Source: 20CM-4-69-16 sp035637455 (lineage in GTDB: Bacteria; Gemmatimonadota; Gemmatimonadetes; Gemmatimonadales; GWC2-71-9). Taken from it: a DNA stretch of 64,000 nt. Position numbers and translations under genes: made by a program. Positions 1 to 9,162 of this stretch are shown in pieces; position 1 is the stretch's first letter, and the number at the start of each line of letters is the position of its first letter. The stretch is from the NCBI GenBank assembly GCA_035637455.1, contig DASPXE010000093.1:1-64000 (forward strand), given 5' to 3'. The notes beneath the pieces are model-generated. The model saw nothing but the letters and a program-made list of their open reading frames with translations. It was not told the DNA's origin and ran no database searches.

Positions 1-1602
1 GGGCCGTGGCGGCCCCGGGACGGCGTGCAGCGCGGCAGCGTGATGGACATGCCGGTGTATCCGGGCGACCCCCTCACGCCCGGCGTGGGCGCGACCAAGG
101 ACGCAAAGCGCCTGGCGATCGGCGACGCTCAGACGATCACCAAGATCCCCGTCCTACCGATCTCCTATGGCGACGCCCAGCCGCTGCTCGCGGCGCTCGC
201 CGGCCCGATGGCGCCCGACGAGTGGCGCGGCGGGCTCGGGATCACCTACCACGTCGGGCCTGGGCCGGCGAAGGTGCATCTGCGGGTCAAGTCCGATTGG
301 AGCCTCAAGCCCCTGTACGACGTGATCGCCCGCATTCCGGGCGCGGGCGCCCCAGACGAGTGGATCATCCGCGGCAACCACCACGACGCCTGGGTGAACG
401 GCGCCGAGGACCCGATCTCGGGCCAAGTGCCGCTGCTCGAGGAGGCGCGCGCCTACGGCGAGCTCCTGAAGCAGGGCTGGAAGCCGCGCCGCACAATCGT
501 CTACGCCGCCTGGGACGGTGAGGAGCCCGCGCTGCTGGGCTCGACCGAGTGGGTCGAGGCACACGCCGACGAGCTGGCGCACAAGGCGGTCGCCTACCTG
601 AACAGCGACACCAACGGCCGGGGCTACCTCGCCCTCGCGGGCTCCCACACCCTCGAGAAGTTCATCAACGACGTGGCGCGGGACATCGAGGACCCCGAGA
701 CGAAGCTCACCGTCTGGAAGCGGAACCAGCTCCGCGCCATCGCGACGGCCCGCACCTCGGAAGCGAGGGATGAAGCGCGCCGCCGCGCCGATCTCCGCAT
801 CGGGGCGCTCGGCTCGGGCTCGGACTACACGCCGTTCCTGCAGCACGTCGGGATCGCATCGCTCAACTTGGGCTACGGCGGCGAGGACGGCGGCGGCATC
901 TACCACTCGATCTACGACGACTTCAAATGGTACACGACCTTCGACGACACGTCGTTCGTGTACGGCCGCGCCCTCGCTCAGACGGTGGGGACGGCAGTGA
1001 TGCGTCTGGCCGACGCCGATCTGCTACCGTACGACTTCACCGCACTCGCCGAGACCGTCGGACGCTACGCGCGCGAGGTCGAGAAGCTGCTGAAGGACAC
1101 GCAAGACTCGGTCCGCGAGCAGAACCGTCAGATCGACGAAGGCGTGTTCGGCGCCACGAACGACCCGCGTGAGCCCCTGGTGCCGCCGGCGAAGGAAGCG
1201 ATCCCGCCGTACTTGAATTTCGCCGAGCTCGACAACGCGGTCGACGCCCTGACCCACGCCGCGGACCGCTACGACAAGGCGCTCGGCAGAGCCGACGCGA
1301 ACGGCGGCGCGGCACTTGCCAAGCCCGAGGTGAAAGCGTTGAACGCAACGCTGCTGCAGAGCGAGCGCGCGCTCACGATCGCCGACGGGCTGCCGCGCCG
1401 GCCGTGGTACCGCCATCAGGTGTACGCGCCCGGCTTCTACACAGGGTACGGCGTCAAGACGCTGCCCGGCGTGCGCGAGGCGATCGAGCAGAAGAGCTGG
1501 AAGGAGGCGGACGCGCAGATCCCGCGCGTTGCCCGGGCGCTCGGCGCCGAGACGGACCTGATCAACCGGGCGGCGGAGCAGCTCGAGAAACTGGCGCCGT
1601 AG
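1..1602 (+). CDS. M28 family metallopeptidase, glutamate carboxypeptidase II-like (5' truncated by window)
   Basis: The reading frame is open from base 1, so the start lies upstream; 533 residues are visible. The visible N-terminus (GPWRPRDGVQ, then DMPVYPGDPLTPG) looks like the end of a PA domain. A co-catalytic zinc peptidase domain follows, with HHDAW (His/Asp ligands), GEEPALLGS (catalytic Glu and Glu ligand), an SDTNG Asp and a terminal YHSIYDD His. The C-terminal ~200 residues match the helical transferrin-receptor-like dimerisation domain. Family members of this type are usually about 700 residues, so roughly 200 are missing. It probably trims acidic peptides in the periplasm or outside the cell. 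A GTG at 25 is not the true start because domain sequence runs through it. Confidence 0.88.
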   Translation, partial: GPWRPRDGVQRGSVMDMPVYPGDPLTPGVGATKDAKRLAIGDAQTITKIPVLPISYGDAQPLLAALAGPMAPDEWRGGLGITYHVGPGPAKVHLRVKSDWSLKPLYDVIARIPGAGAPDEWIIRGNHHDAWVNGAEDPISGQVPLLEEARAYGELLKQGWKPRRTIVYAAWDGEEPALLGSTEWVEAHADELAHKAVAYLNSDTNGRGYLALAGSHTLEKFINDVARDIEDPETKLTVWKRNQLRAIATARTSEARDEARRRADLRIGALGSGSDYTPFLQHVGIASLNLGYGGEDGGGIYHSIYDDFKWYTTFDDTSFVYGRALAQTVGTAVMRLADADLLPYDFTALAETVGRYAREVEKLLKDTQDSVREQNRQIDEGVFGATNDPREPLVPPAKEAIPPYLNFAELDNAVDALTHAADRYDKALGRADANGGAALAKPEVKALNATLLQSERALTIADGLPRRPWYRHQVYAPGFYTGYGVKTLPGVREAIEQKSWKEADAQIPRVARALGAETDLINRAAEQLEKLAP

Positions 1603-1615
1603 CGCCGGCGCACCA

Positions 1616-1645
1616 TTGACGCGCCGGCCCCAGCCCGCCTACTAT
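1616..1645 (+). promoter_or_regulatory. Putative sigma-70-type promoter for the 1675 gene
   Basis: TTGACG (1616-1621) and TACTAT (1640-1645) are separated by 18 nt. The GTG start at 1675 follows about 30 nt downstream with a GGGAG ribosome binding site at 1664-1668. The call rests on consensus similarity and position alone. Confidence 0.5.
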
Positions 1646-1674
1646 GCGGCGGGTATCAAACCCGGGAGCCTCGC

Positions 1675-1998
1675 GTGAGATATGTCACCCGTTCGGTTGC
1701 GCTGGCCGCCGTCTTGCTCACTCCTGCCGCGGCGCTGTCCGCGCAGCGGGAGCTGCCGTACACCTACCAGGGCACGGTGCACACCGTGAAGAACGGCACC
1801 GTGGATATCATCATCGGCGTCGGGGAGGCCATGCGACTGGTGCACATGCGCACGCAGCCCGCGACCGCCGTGCTCGGAGAAGGTGCCGCCATCGCCTTGG
1901 GCGATCTGCAGCCCGGCGACGTGGTGCGCGCCGATTGCCGCCTCACCGCCACCGGCCTCGTCGCCGACAAGATCGAGCTGAAGAGGCGCGCGCCGTGA
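1675..1998 (+). CDS. Small exported protein of unknown function
   Basis: This 107-residue protein starts at GTG 1675. It has a clear signal peptide (RYVTRSVALAAVLLTPAAALSAQ) followed by about 80 residues. The mature part (TYQGTVHTVKNGTVDIIIG, then ...LGDLQPGDVVRADCRL...) looks like a small beta-rich OB-like fold, as in short periplasmic DUF5666-type proteins, but the family is not certain. Its stop overlaps the GTG start of the downstream di-haem lipoprotein gene by 4 nt, so the two are probably co-translated. No catalytic residues are apparent. Confidence 0.65.
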   Translation: MRYVTRSVALAAVLLTPAAALSAQRELPYTYQGTVHTVKNGTVDIIIGVGEAMRLVHMRTQPATAVLGEGAAIALGDLQPGDVVRADCRLTATGLVADKIELKRRAP

Positions 1999-3143
1999 CG
2001 CCGGCGCGCGCTTGCGCAGCCGCCGCGGTGCTGTTGCTCGCGGGCGGCTGCCAGAGGCCGCTCAAACCGGGCGACCCGGTGGGCGGCCTCAGCCGCGCGG
2101 AGCAGGATCGCTTCGCGCACGGCAAGGTGGTCTTCGACAGCATCTTCACGCCGGAGAAGGGGCTCGGCCCACTCTTTAACTCGACCAGCTGCGGCGAGTG
2201 CCACGAAGATCCGGCGAAGGGCGGCCGGGGCGACGAAGTCGAGCTGCACGCAACGGCGTTCAAGGGCGGCGTATGCGACCCGCTCGTCGAGGAAGGGGGG
2301 TTCGTCATCCAGCGCCACACGACCCCCGCGCTCAAGCAAGCGCTCGGGATCGATTCCGAGCCGTTCCCACCGTCCGCCACCGCACGCGCGCTGCGCACCA
2401 CACCGGTCGTCTTCGGCCGCGGTCTGCTCGACGCCGTGCCCGAGTCGGTCATCCTTGCCTACGCCGACCCCGATGACAAGAACCACGACGGCATCTCCGG
2501 TCGCCCCAACCGGTTCACCGACGGTCGGCTGGGCCGCTTCGGCCGCAAGGGCTTCGTGCCGGCGCTCGACGAGTTCAACGCCGGCGCATTCAGCGCCGAG
2601 ATGGGGGTGACGAATCCGGCGGTGCGGACCGAGGAGACGGTCGGTGGGAAGCCGATCCCCGCGGGGGTGGATCCCGTCCCCGAGCCCGAGATCGCCCAGG
2701 AACAGCTCGATCTCACAGATGCCTTCGTGCGCTTCCTCGCCCCTCCCACCCCTCTCAAGCTGGCCCGGGAGGGGCGGCGAGGCCGGGAGCTGTTCTCCCA
2801 GATCGGGTGCGCCGCTTGCCACGTGCCGACCCTGCAGACAGGTGACAGCCCGGTCCCCGCCCTGCGGAACAAGGAGTTCCCCGCCTACACCGACCTGCTG
2901 CTCCACGACATGGGCCCCGATCTCGCCGACGTCTGCATGGGCCTGGCGACCCCGTCCGAGTTCCGCACCGAGCCGCTGCTCGACCTCCGGGACGCCAAGG
3001 CGTTCCTGCACGATGGGCGGGACACGACACTCGGTCAGGCGATCGAGGCGCACGGCGGCGAGGCGTCCGGCGCCCGCGACCGGTTCAAGGCCCTGCCCCC
3101 AGCCGACCGAAACGCCCTGATCGCGTTTTTGAAATCCCTGTAA
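1995..3143 (+). CDS. Di-haem oxidoreductase family lipoprotein (DUF1111-like, putative peroxidase)
   Basis: The 382-residue product starts at GTG 1995, overlapping the preceding stop. A short hydrophobic leader ends in LLAGGC, a lipobox, so it is probably lipid-anchored in the envelope. Two c-type haem motifs are present: CGECH (Cys66, Cys69, His70) and CAACH (Cys272, Cys275, His276). The region between (RTTPVVFGRGLLDAVPE, DGISGRPN) is typical of the DUF1111 di-haem oxidoreductase family, distantly related to the MauG/cytochrome c peroxidase group. The physiological electron donor and substrate cannot be read from sequence. A longer in-frame opening upstream to 1644 runs through the previous gene and is not used. 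Confidence 0.85.
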   Translation: MTPARACAAAAVLLLAGGCQRPLKPGDPVGGLSRAEQDRFAHGKVVFDSIFTPEKGLGPLFNSTSCGECHEDPAKGGRGDEVELHATAFKGGVCDPLVEEGGFVIQRHTTPALKQALGIDSEPFPPSATARALRTTPVVFGRGLLDAVPESVILAYADPDDKNHDGISGRPNRFTDGRLGRFGRKGFVPALDEFNAGAFSAEMGVTNPAVRTEETVGGKPIPAGVDPVPEPEIAQEQLDLTDAFVRFLAPPTPLKLAREGRRGRELFSQIGCAACHVPTLQTGDSPVPALRNKEFPAYTDLLLHDMGPDLADVCMGLATPSEFRTEPLLDLRDAKAFLHDGRDTTLGQAIEAHGGEASGARDRFKALPPADRNALIAFLKSL

Positions 3144-3179
3144 GGATCTGCAACGCCCGACGCGGGGGGAGGCGGGGGC

Positions 3180-3209
3180 TTGAACAACCCGGCCGTTGTT
3201 GATTAGCAT
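3180..3209 (+). promoter_or_regulatory. Putative sigma-70-type promoter for the GldA-like operon
   Basis: TTGAAC (3180-3185) and TAGCAT (3204-3209) are separated by 18 nt. They lie just upstream of the ATG at 3240, in the 96-nt gap after the di-haem gene. Confidence 0.4.
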
Positions 3210-3239
3210 CTTCCCCCGAGTACTCCACACACTCGCCCC

Positions 3240-4184
3240 ATGTCTTTGCTTTCATTAGAACGTGTCTCCAAGCGCTTCGACGACGTGACCGCCGTCGACG
3301 GCGTGTCGTTCGCGGTCGATCCGGGACAAGTGGTCGGGTTCCTCGGCCCCAACGGTGCCGGCAAATCCACCACGATGCGGATGATCACGCAGTTCTACGA
3401 GCCGGACTCGGGCGAGATCCGGCTCGACGGCGTGCCCCTCGCCGACGCGGCGCGCGAGGCCAAGCGCCGCATCGGCTACCTGCCCGAGAACAACCCCCAG
3501 TACGACGACATGCTGGTGGTCGACTACCTCGCGTTCATCGCCGACCTGCGTGAGCTCGCGGGGCTCACGCGCCGTCAGGCGCTCGACGCCGCGATCACCG
3601 GCACCGGGATCGAGAGCGTCTACTACCGCCCGATCGGAGAGCTCTCGAAGGGATTCCGTCAGCGCGTCGGGCTGGCGCAAGCGATGCTGCACCGCCCCGA
3701 CCTGCTCGTGCTGGACGAGCCGACGGAAGGCCTCGACCCGAACCAACGCGTCGAGATCCGCCGCCTCATCGGGACGCTCGGCAGGGACCGCACGGTGATC
3801 CTGTCGACGCACGTCCTGTCCGAGGTGCAGCACACCTGCTCGCGGCTGCTGGTCATCAGTCGCGGTAAGATCGTCGCGGATGGCCCGGTGGATCGCCTCA
3901 TCCAGCAGGCGGAGGGTGCCGTCGCGATCGCCGTCGAAGCCGCCGGGACAGGCGTCGCCGAGGCGCTCCGCGAGCTGCCGGGCGTTCGCCACGTCGAGCC
4001 GGGGCGCGCGGCGGACGGTCGGGTCGCGGTCACGCTCACCGCGGACGGCGGCACGGACCTCCGGCCCGAGATCTTCGGGCTCGCCAAGTCCCGCGGCTGG
4101 ACGCTGTACGAGCTGCACGAGGAGCGCGCCAGTCTCGAGCAGCTGTTCCGCCAGCTCACCCGCGGCGACGCGACCGACGCATGA
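3240..4184 (+). CDS. ABC transporter ATP-binding protein, GldA-like
   Basis: A 314-residue ABC-type ATPase. It has a Walker A GPNGAGKST near residue 37, a signature LSKGFRQRVGLAQA, a Walker B LLVLDEPTEGLDP and an H-loop STHVLSE. The C-terminal ~80 residues form the accessory domain seen in ABC-2 type exporters and GldA. It overlaps the next gene by 4 nt, and that gene encodes its permease fused to a GldG-like part. In Bacteroidota, GldA with GldF and GldG is needed for gliding. In other phyla the same set is found in non-gliding bacteria and its cargo is unknown, so no motility role is claimed. Confidence 0.92.
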   Translation: MSLLSLERVSKRFDDVTAVDGVSFAVDPGQVVGFLGPNGAGKSTTMRMITQFYEPDSGEIRLDGVPLADAAREAKRRIGYLPENNPQYDDMLVVDYLAFIADLRELAGLTRRQALDAAITGTGIESVYYRPIGELSKGFRQRVGLAQAMLHRPDLLVLDEPTEGLDPNQRVEIRRLIGTLGRDRTVILSTHVLSEVQHTCSRLLVISRGKIVADGPVDRLIQQAEGAVAIAVEAAGTGVAEALRELPGVRHVEPGRAADGRVAVTLTADGGTDLRPEIFGLAKSRGWTLYELHEERASLEQLFRQLTRGDATDA

Positions 4185-6421
4185 ACGCCATCGTGACGAT
4201 CGCCCGGCGCGAGCTCCGGGCGCTGTTCGATCACCCCACCGCGTACATCCTGCTGGTCGTGTTCACCGGCGTGAACGGCTTCCTGTTCTTTCGCGAGGTC
4301 GACATGTACGGCGTCGCGTCGCTGCGGCCGATGCTCGATCTGCTGCCGTGGCTGCTCCTGTTCCTCGCGCCCGCCGTGACGATGCGCGCCCTGGCCGAGG
4401 ACCGTCGCAGCGGCACGCTCGAGGTCGTGCTGGCGCAGCCGATCACGGAGCTCGAGCTGCTGCTCGGCAAGTACGCCGGTCAGGTGTTGTTCCTCCTCAG
4501 CGCGCTCGCCCTCACCCTGACACTCCCGATCGGCCTCGCCGTGGGAGCCCGTCTCGCGCTCGGGATCCTGGTGGCACAGTACGTCGGGGCTGCGCTGCTG
4601 ATCGCCGGGCTCGCCGCCGTGGGCATCTGGGCCTCGAGCGTCACGCCGAACCAGATCACCGCCTTCATCCTCGCGGTCGCGGTGATGTTCGTGCTGGTCC
4701 TGGTCGGGCTCGATCCCTTGATCGTAGGGCTTCCCCCCCGACTCGGGGCCATCGCCGCGTCGCTCGGCGTGCTGTCGCATTTCACGGGCATCGACCGCGG
4801 CGTGATCGACCTGCGCGACGCGGTGTACTTCCTGACGCTCGCCGCCATCTTCCTACTGCTCGCTTACTTCGCGCTGATGCGCCGCAAGCTCACGGCGCGC
4901 GGGGCGGCGTTGCAGCGCCTGCGCCTCGGGACGGCGCTGCTCGCGGCGGCGATGATCGTCGTGAACCTGCTGGGGCGCCACATCGGCGGCCGGCTCGACC
5001 TGACGCCGGGACGGTCGTACACGCTCGCGCCCGCGACGAAGCGGATCCTCGGCGCGCTGCCCGACATCGTGACCATCAAGCTGTTCGCGTCGAGCGCGCT
5101 GCCGCCCGAAGTGGCGTTCCTGAAACGCGACCTGGACGATCTGCTCCGCGACTACCGCACCGCCGGCCGCGGCCGGGTGAAGCTCGTGGTGCAGGACCCC
5201 TCGGCCGACAGCGCCGCGCTGCGCGAGGCGCGCACCGTGGGCATTCCAGCGGTACAGTTCAACGTGCTCGGCAAGAGCGAGCTCCAGGTGAAGGAAGGCT
5301 ACCTCGGCGTCGCGGTGCGATACGCCGACGGCGTCAAGACGATCCCCTTCGTGCAGCAAACGAACGACCTCGAGTACCGCCTCACGTCCGACATCCGCTC
5401 CCTCACCACGACCGCCAAGCCGGCGATCGGGTTCGGCGAGATCACGGAGCAGCAAACACCGCCGCAGGCGCGGCGGTCCTTCGACGCGCTGCGGCAGCAG
5501 CTCGAGCGAACCTATACCGTCCGCTCGGTCTCGCTCTCGGACAGCACGATCGCGCCCGACGTGAAGGTGCTGATCTTCGCCGGGACTCCCGACTCGCTGC
5601 GCGGCGCGCAGGCCGGGACGTTCAGGGCGTTCCTCGACCGCGGCGGGAGCCTGCTTCTCATGGCCAGCGGCATGGAGCGCTCGCCGCAGGGGCCGTTCTC
5701 GTTCTCGCGGCTCGTGGGCTGGAACGAGCTGCTCAAGCCATACGGCGTATCCGTCCGGTCTGACATGGTCTACGACCTCGCCTCGAACGCGCGCGTCGCG
5801 ATTCAGACGCAGTTCGGGCAAGTGCTCCTGCCCTACCCCCTCTGGGTGCAAGCGGCGAGCACCAAAGCCACGCCCATGAACGCCGAAATCGACGGCGTGC
5901 TACTGCCCTGGTCGAGCAGCATCGACACGACCCAGGCGCTGAAGGGCGCGGTCACCCCGCTGTTGGTAACGAGTCGGGCGGGCGGCGTGCAGGAGACGAC
6001 CGCGTTCCTCGATCCGTCGCGGGAGTTCCGGCGCGACAGCCTGCGCCCCCGGGTCCTGGCCGCGCTCGTCAATCCTGTGACCCGCGACAGCTCCGGCGCC
6101 GTGCGCGGCCGGGTGGTGGTCGTGGGCAGCGCGGACTTCGCGAGCGACCGCTACGCGCAGAACTCGCCGGACAACATCGTCTTCGTCCAGAACGCGGTGG
6201 ACTGGCTCGCGCAGGACGAGGCGCTGATCGCCATTCGCTCGAAGAACCGTGCTCCCCCGCCCCTGGTCTTCACCAGCGTCACCATGCGCCAGGCGGTGAA
6301 GTACGGCAACATCATCGGAGTACCCGTACTGCTGATCGTGTTCGGCGCCGTGCGATTGTGGCGGCGGCGGCAGCTCACGCGACAGACGTACCGGCCGCTG
6401 ACGCTGGCGGGTGCCGGATGA
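4181..6421 (+). CDS. ABC-2 permease fused to GldG-like auxiliary domain
   Basis: A 746-residue fusion. Residues ~1-240 are an ABC-2 permease with six predicted membrane segments (start RRELRALFDHPTAYILL; internal EDRRSGTLEVVLAQPI). After a connecting segment (residues ~240-270, RRKLTARGAALQR and another membrane helix), residues ~270-720 resemble GldG and the ABC_transp_aux domain: a large extracytoplasmic region (LTPGRSYTLAPATKRIL, GRVKLVVQDPSADS, LIFAGTPDSLR, VVVVGSADFASD). The last membrane helix is near residue 710. In Flavobacterium the two parts are separate genes, gldF and gldG. The gene overlaps both neighbours (ATGA junctions), consistent with a three-gene operon. Confidence 0.88.
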   Translation: MNAIVTIARRELRALFDHPTAYILLVVFTGVNGFLFFREVDMYGVASLRPMLDLLPWLLLFLAPAVTMRALAEDRRSGTLEVVLAQPITELELLLGKYAGQVLFLLSALALTLTLPIGLAVGARLALGILVAQYVGAALLIAGLAAVGIWASSVTPNQITAFILAVAVMFVLVLVGLDPLIVGLPPRLGAIAASLGVLSHFTGIDRGVIDLRDAVYFLTLAAIFLLLAYFALMRRKLTARGAALQRLRLGTALLAAAMIVVNLLGRHIGGRLDLTPGRSYTLAPATKRILGALPDIVTIKLFASSALPPEVAFLKRDLDDLLRDYRTAGRGRVKLVVQDPSADSAALREARTVGIPAVQFNVLGKSELQVKEGYLGVAVRYADGVKTIPFVQQTNDLEYRLTSDIRSLTTTAKPAIGFGEITEQQTPPQARRSFDALRQQLERTYTVRSVSLSDSTIAPDVKVLIFAGTPDSLRGAQAGTFRAFLDRGGSLLLMASGMERSPQGPFSFSRLVGWNELLKPYGVSVRSDMVYDLASNARVAIQTQFGQVLLPYPLWVQAASTKATPMNAEIDGVLLPWSSSIDTTQALKGAVTPLLVTSRAGGVQETTAFLDPSREFRRDSLRPRVLAALVNPVTRDSSGAVRGRVVVVGSADFASDRYAQNSPDNIVFVQNAVDWLAQDEALIAIRSKNRAPPPLVFTSVTMRQAVKYGNIIGVPVLLIVFGAVRLWRRRQLTRQTYRPLTLAGAG

Positions 6422-7356
6422 GCGCAAAGCACCTGAAGTTGATCGCCCTCGCCCTCGTCGTCGTGCTGCTGCTCTGGGGGGGCTCCGAGCTCTTCTCCCA
6501 CGGCTCGGACACGGTCACCGGCGGTCTCAGCTTTCCCGCGCTCGCGCAGAGCGACGTGGACACGATCAGCGTCGTCAAGGGAACCGATTCGATCGTCGTC
6601 GCCAAGTCTGCGGCCGGCTGGACGGTGAATGGCCGCCGCGCCGCGCCCGACGCCGTGAACGATTTCTTCCTGGCCCTGCGCGACAGCGTGGCGCCGGAGC
6701 TCGTGGCCCAGGATTCTTCGTCGTTCGGCCGGCTCAACGTCGACAGCGCGACCGGGCGGTGGGTCCGCGTCCGACGCGGCGGCCGACCGCTCCTCGGGCT
6801 GATCGTCGGAGCCCGGGGCTCGGAGTACGCGAGCGCCTACGTGCGCCGGCCCAGCGACAGCCACGTATACCTGTGGCGCGGCCGGCTGGCGTCGCTGGCG
6901 GATCGCGCGGTGGACGACTGGCGTGACAAGCGCATCGCCGCGGTCGAGCCGGACAGCGTCGCGCTGATCGCGGTCGAGCGCGGCAAGGACCGTTACACGG
7001 TCCAGCGCACCCGAAAGACCTGGAAGCTGAACGGCGCCCCGGCGGACTCGGGCGCGGTCGCCCGGCTGCTCGAGAAGTACCGCGCCGTGACGGCTGCGGG
7101 CTTCGCCTCGCCCGCGCAGGCCGACTCCGCCCGGGCGTTGCGGCCGGCGCGCCGCCTGAGCGTGCGCGGCGCTCGCGGCACGACGCTGGTGACGCTCGTC
7201 TTCGACTCCATCCCCGGGGCCTTCTGGATCCGGCGCACCAGTGGCGTGGCGGCAGGCGGCGACGCGGGCGCGCTGTACCGCATGAACGCGTGGGACGTGG
7301 ACGGCCTCACGCCGGCGAGCCGCTCGCTCGCGCCTCCGGCCGCGGCCAAGCAATAG
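6418..7356 (+). CDS. DUF4340-like envelope protein
   Basis: A 312-residue protein starting at ATG 6418, which overlaps the permease-GldG stop (ATGA). One N-terminal membrane helix (LIALALVVVLLLWGGSELF) is followed by an extracytoplasmic beta-rich region with two similar halves. Each half has the pattern of a protein testing a side-chain-rich surface (IVVAKSAAGWTVNGRRA; YTVQRTRKTWKLNGAPA), as expected for DUF4340. In several phyla DUF4340 genes follow gldF/gldG-type genes, so it is probably a partner of the ABC complex. The biochemical role is unknown. Confidence 0.8.
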   Translation: MSAKHLKLIALALVVVLLLWGGSELFSHGSDTVTGGLSFPALAQSDVDTISVVKGTDSIVVAKSAAGWTVNGRRAAPDAVNDFFLALRDSVAPELVAQDSSSFGRLNVDSATGRWVRVRRGGRPLLGLIVGARGSEYASAYVRRPSDSHVYLWRGRLASLADRAVDDWRDKRIAAVEPDSVALIAVERGKDRYTVQRTRKTWKLNGAPADSGAVARLLEKYRAVTAAGFASPAQADSARALRPARRLSVRGARGTTLVTLVFDSIPGAFWIRRTSGVAAGGDAGALYRMNAWDVDGLTPASRSLAPPAAAKQ

Positions 7357-7368
7357 CGCCCCAACCCC

Positions 7369-7397
7369 TTGGCTTCCAGCAGTTTGCCGTCTATTTT
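7369..7397 (+). promoter_or_regulatory. Putative sigma-70-type promoter for prs
   Basis: TTGGCT (7369-7374) and TATTTT (7392-7397) are spaced by 17 nt. The ATG of prs is at 7409, so the expected transcription start would leave only about 5 nt of leader. No Shine-Dalgarno-like sequence is obvious, which fits a near-leaderless start. Confidence 0.45.
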
Positions 7398-7408
7398 GCG
7401 GGGCTCAC

Positions 7409-8362
7409 ATGGCGGATCTCACGCTGTCGCGGAGCCAGCTGTTGCTCCTCGCCGGGACGGCCAACCGGCCGCTCGCCGAGGAGATGGCTCAGACCTTGGG
7501 GCAGCCGTTGTGCGCGGTGACGATCCGCCGCTTTGCCGACGGAGAGATCTTCGTCAAGATCGATGAGAACGTCCGCGGCCGGGACGTCTTCATCATCCAG
7601 CCGACCAACCCACCGGCGGAGAACTGGATCGAGCTGCTGTTCCTGATCGACGCGGCCCGCCGGGCGAGCGCGGCGCGCACCACCGCGGTGCTGCCGTACT
7701 TCGGCTACGCGCGCCAGGACCGGAAGGACCAGCCCCGCGTCGCGATCAGCGCCAAGCTGATGGCGAACATGATCACGCACGCGGGCGCGGACCGGGTGCT
7801 GGGAATGGACTTTCATTCCCACCAGCTGCAGGGGTTTTTCGACATCCCGGTGGATCACCTGTACGCCGCACCGGCATTCGTGAGCTATTTCCGCCAGAAG
7901 AACCTGTACGATCCGGTGGTCGTCGCGCCCGACGTCGGCTCTGCGAAGATGGCGCGGGGGTTCGCCAAGCGACTCAACGCGTCGCTCGCCATCATCGACA
8001 AGCGGCGCCCCTCGGCGAACGTGGCCGAGGTCGTCAACGTCGTGGGGGACGTCGAGAACAAAGACTGCCTCATCCCCGACGACATGATCGACACGGCGGG
8101 GACGATCACCGAGGCGGCGGTGGCGCTGCAGCGCCTGGGCGCTCGCAAGATCTACGCGTTCGCGACGCACGCACTGCTGTCCGGCCCGGCGGTCGAGCGG
8201 CTGCGGGCCTCGTGCATCGACGAAGTGACGGTGACGAACACTATCCGGATCCCCGAGGAGCGAAGCTTCGAGAAGCTGAAGGTGCTGTCGATCGCGGGAC
8301 TGATCGCCAAGGCGATCGGTTACGAGCACTCGAACCAGTCGGTGAGCTCGCTCTTCGACTGA
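7409..8362 (+). CDS. prs: Ribose-phosphate pyrophosphokinase
   Basis: The enzyme makes PRPP from ribose 5-phosphate and ATP, feeding purine, pyrimidine, His, Trp and NAD synthesis in the cytoplasm. At 317 residues it is full length. It shows the early RFADGE segment, the YFGYARQDRKD ATP-binding flexible loop, the metal-binding DFHSHQLQGFF region and the PRPP loop DDMIDTAGTI. It is followed within 25 nt by rplY; prs next to the L25/Ctc gene and pth is a common bacterial arrangement. Confidence 0.97.
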   Translation: MADLTLSRSQLLLLAGTANRPLAEEMAQTLGQPLCAVTIRRFADGEIFVKIDENVRGRDVFIIQPTNPPAENWIELLFLIDAARRASAARTTAVLPYFGYARQDRKDQPRVAISAKLMANMITHAGADRVLGMDFHSHQLQGFFDIPVDHLYAAPAFVSYFRQKNLYDPVVVAPDVGSAKMARGFAKRLNASLAIIDKRRPSANVAEVVNVVGDVENKDCLIPDDMIDTAGTITEAAVALQRLGARKIYAFATHALLSGPAVERLRASCIDEVTVTNTIRIPEERSFEKLKVLSIAGLIAKAIGYEHSNQSVSSLFD

Positions 8363-8385
8363 CGTCTGACACCTGAGGACTGGCA

Positions 8386-9159
8386 ATGGCACAGATCGTT
8401 TCCCTCGCGGCGAGTCCGCGCACCACCACCGGCAAGGGCGCTGCCCGGCAGGCGCGCTTTCAGGGCAAGGTCCCCGCCGTCATCTACGGGCACGGGCGTG
8501 AGGCCCAGCCGCTCGAGGTGGAAGCGAAGGCGCTCGAGAAGGCGCTCACGGGAGTCGAGCCCGCGAGCACGATCATCGAGCTCGCGGTGGACGGCAAGAA
8601 GACCAAAACGCTGATTCGCGAGATCCAGCGCCACCCCATCCGGCCCGACATCATCCATGTGGATTTCTACGAGATCCACGCCGAGGAGAAGGTCAAGCTC
8701 AAGGTGCCCGTGCACCTGGTCGGCAACCCCGACGGGGTGCGCAACGCCGGCGGCGTGCTCGACCAGGTGACGCGCGAGGTCGAGATCGAGGTGATGCCGG
8801 AGAACATCCCGGACCGCGTGGAGCTCGACGTCACAGCCCTCAAGATCGGCGACTCCCTGCACGTGCGGGAGCTGAACATCCCAAACGCGACGATCCTCAC
8901 CCTGGCGGACCTCACGATCGCCACGGTGGTGCCGCCGCGGGCCGAAGAGGTGACGGCCCCCGCGCCTGAGGCCGCCGCCGAAGTCGCCGAGCCCGAGCTG
9001 ATCCGCAAGGTGCGCGAGGGCGAGGAGGAGGAGGGCGAGGGCGCGGCCGAAGGTGCCGCGAAACCGGAGGCGAAGGGCGCCCCGGCTGCCCCAGCCAAGG
9101 GCGAGAAGCCGGAGAAACCCGAGAAGGCCGAGAAGCCCAAGGGCGGCAAAGAGAGCTGA
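8386..9159 (+). CDS. rplY: 50S ribosomal protein L25/general stress protein Ctc
   Basis: A 257-residue long-form (TL5/Ctc-type) L25. Residues ~1-95 are the 5S rRNA-binding L25 domain (TTGKGAARQARFQGKVPAVIYG). Residues ~95-190 are the TL5 C-terminal beta domain (VHLVGNPDGVRNAGG, EVMPENIPD). The last ~65 residues are a low-complexity tail, first acidic then Lys/Pro/Ala-rich, and are probably disordered. The stop is followed three bases later, in the same frame, by the presumed CTG start of pth. Confidence 0.95.
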   Translation: MAQIVSLAASPRTTTGKGAARQARFQGKVPAVIYGHGREAQPLEVEAKALEKALTGVEPASTIIELAVDGKKTKTLIREIQRHPIRPDIIHVDFYEIHAEEKVKLKVPVHLVGNPDGVRNAGGVLDQVTREVEIEVMPENIPDRVELDVTALKIGDSLHVRELNIPNATILTLADLTIATVVPPRAEEVTAPAPEAAAEVAEPELIRKVREGEEEEGEGAAEGAAKPEAKGAPAAPAKGEKPEKPEKAEKPKGGKES

Positions 9160-9162
9160 TCC

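Noticed and set aside
1764..3230. 488-codon leftward open frame opposite the di-haem gene
   Set aside because: The + strand has two CxxCH motifs and a lipobox; the leftward product is Arg/Gly/Val-rich without any motif.
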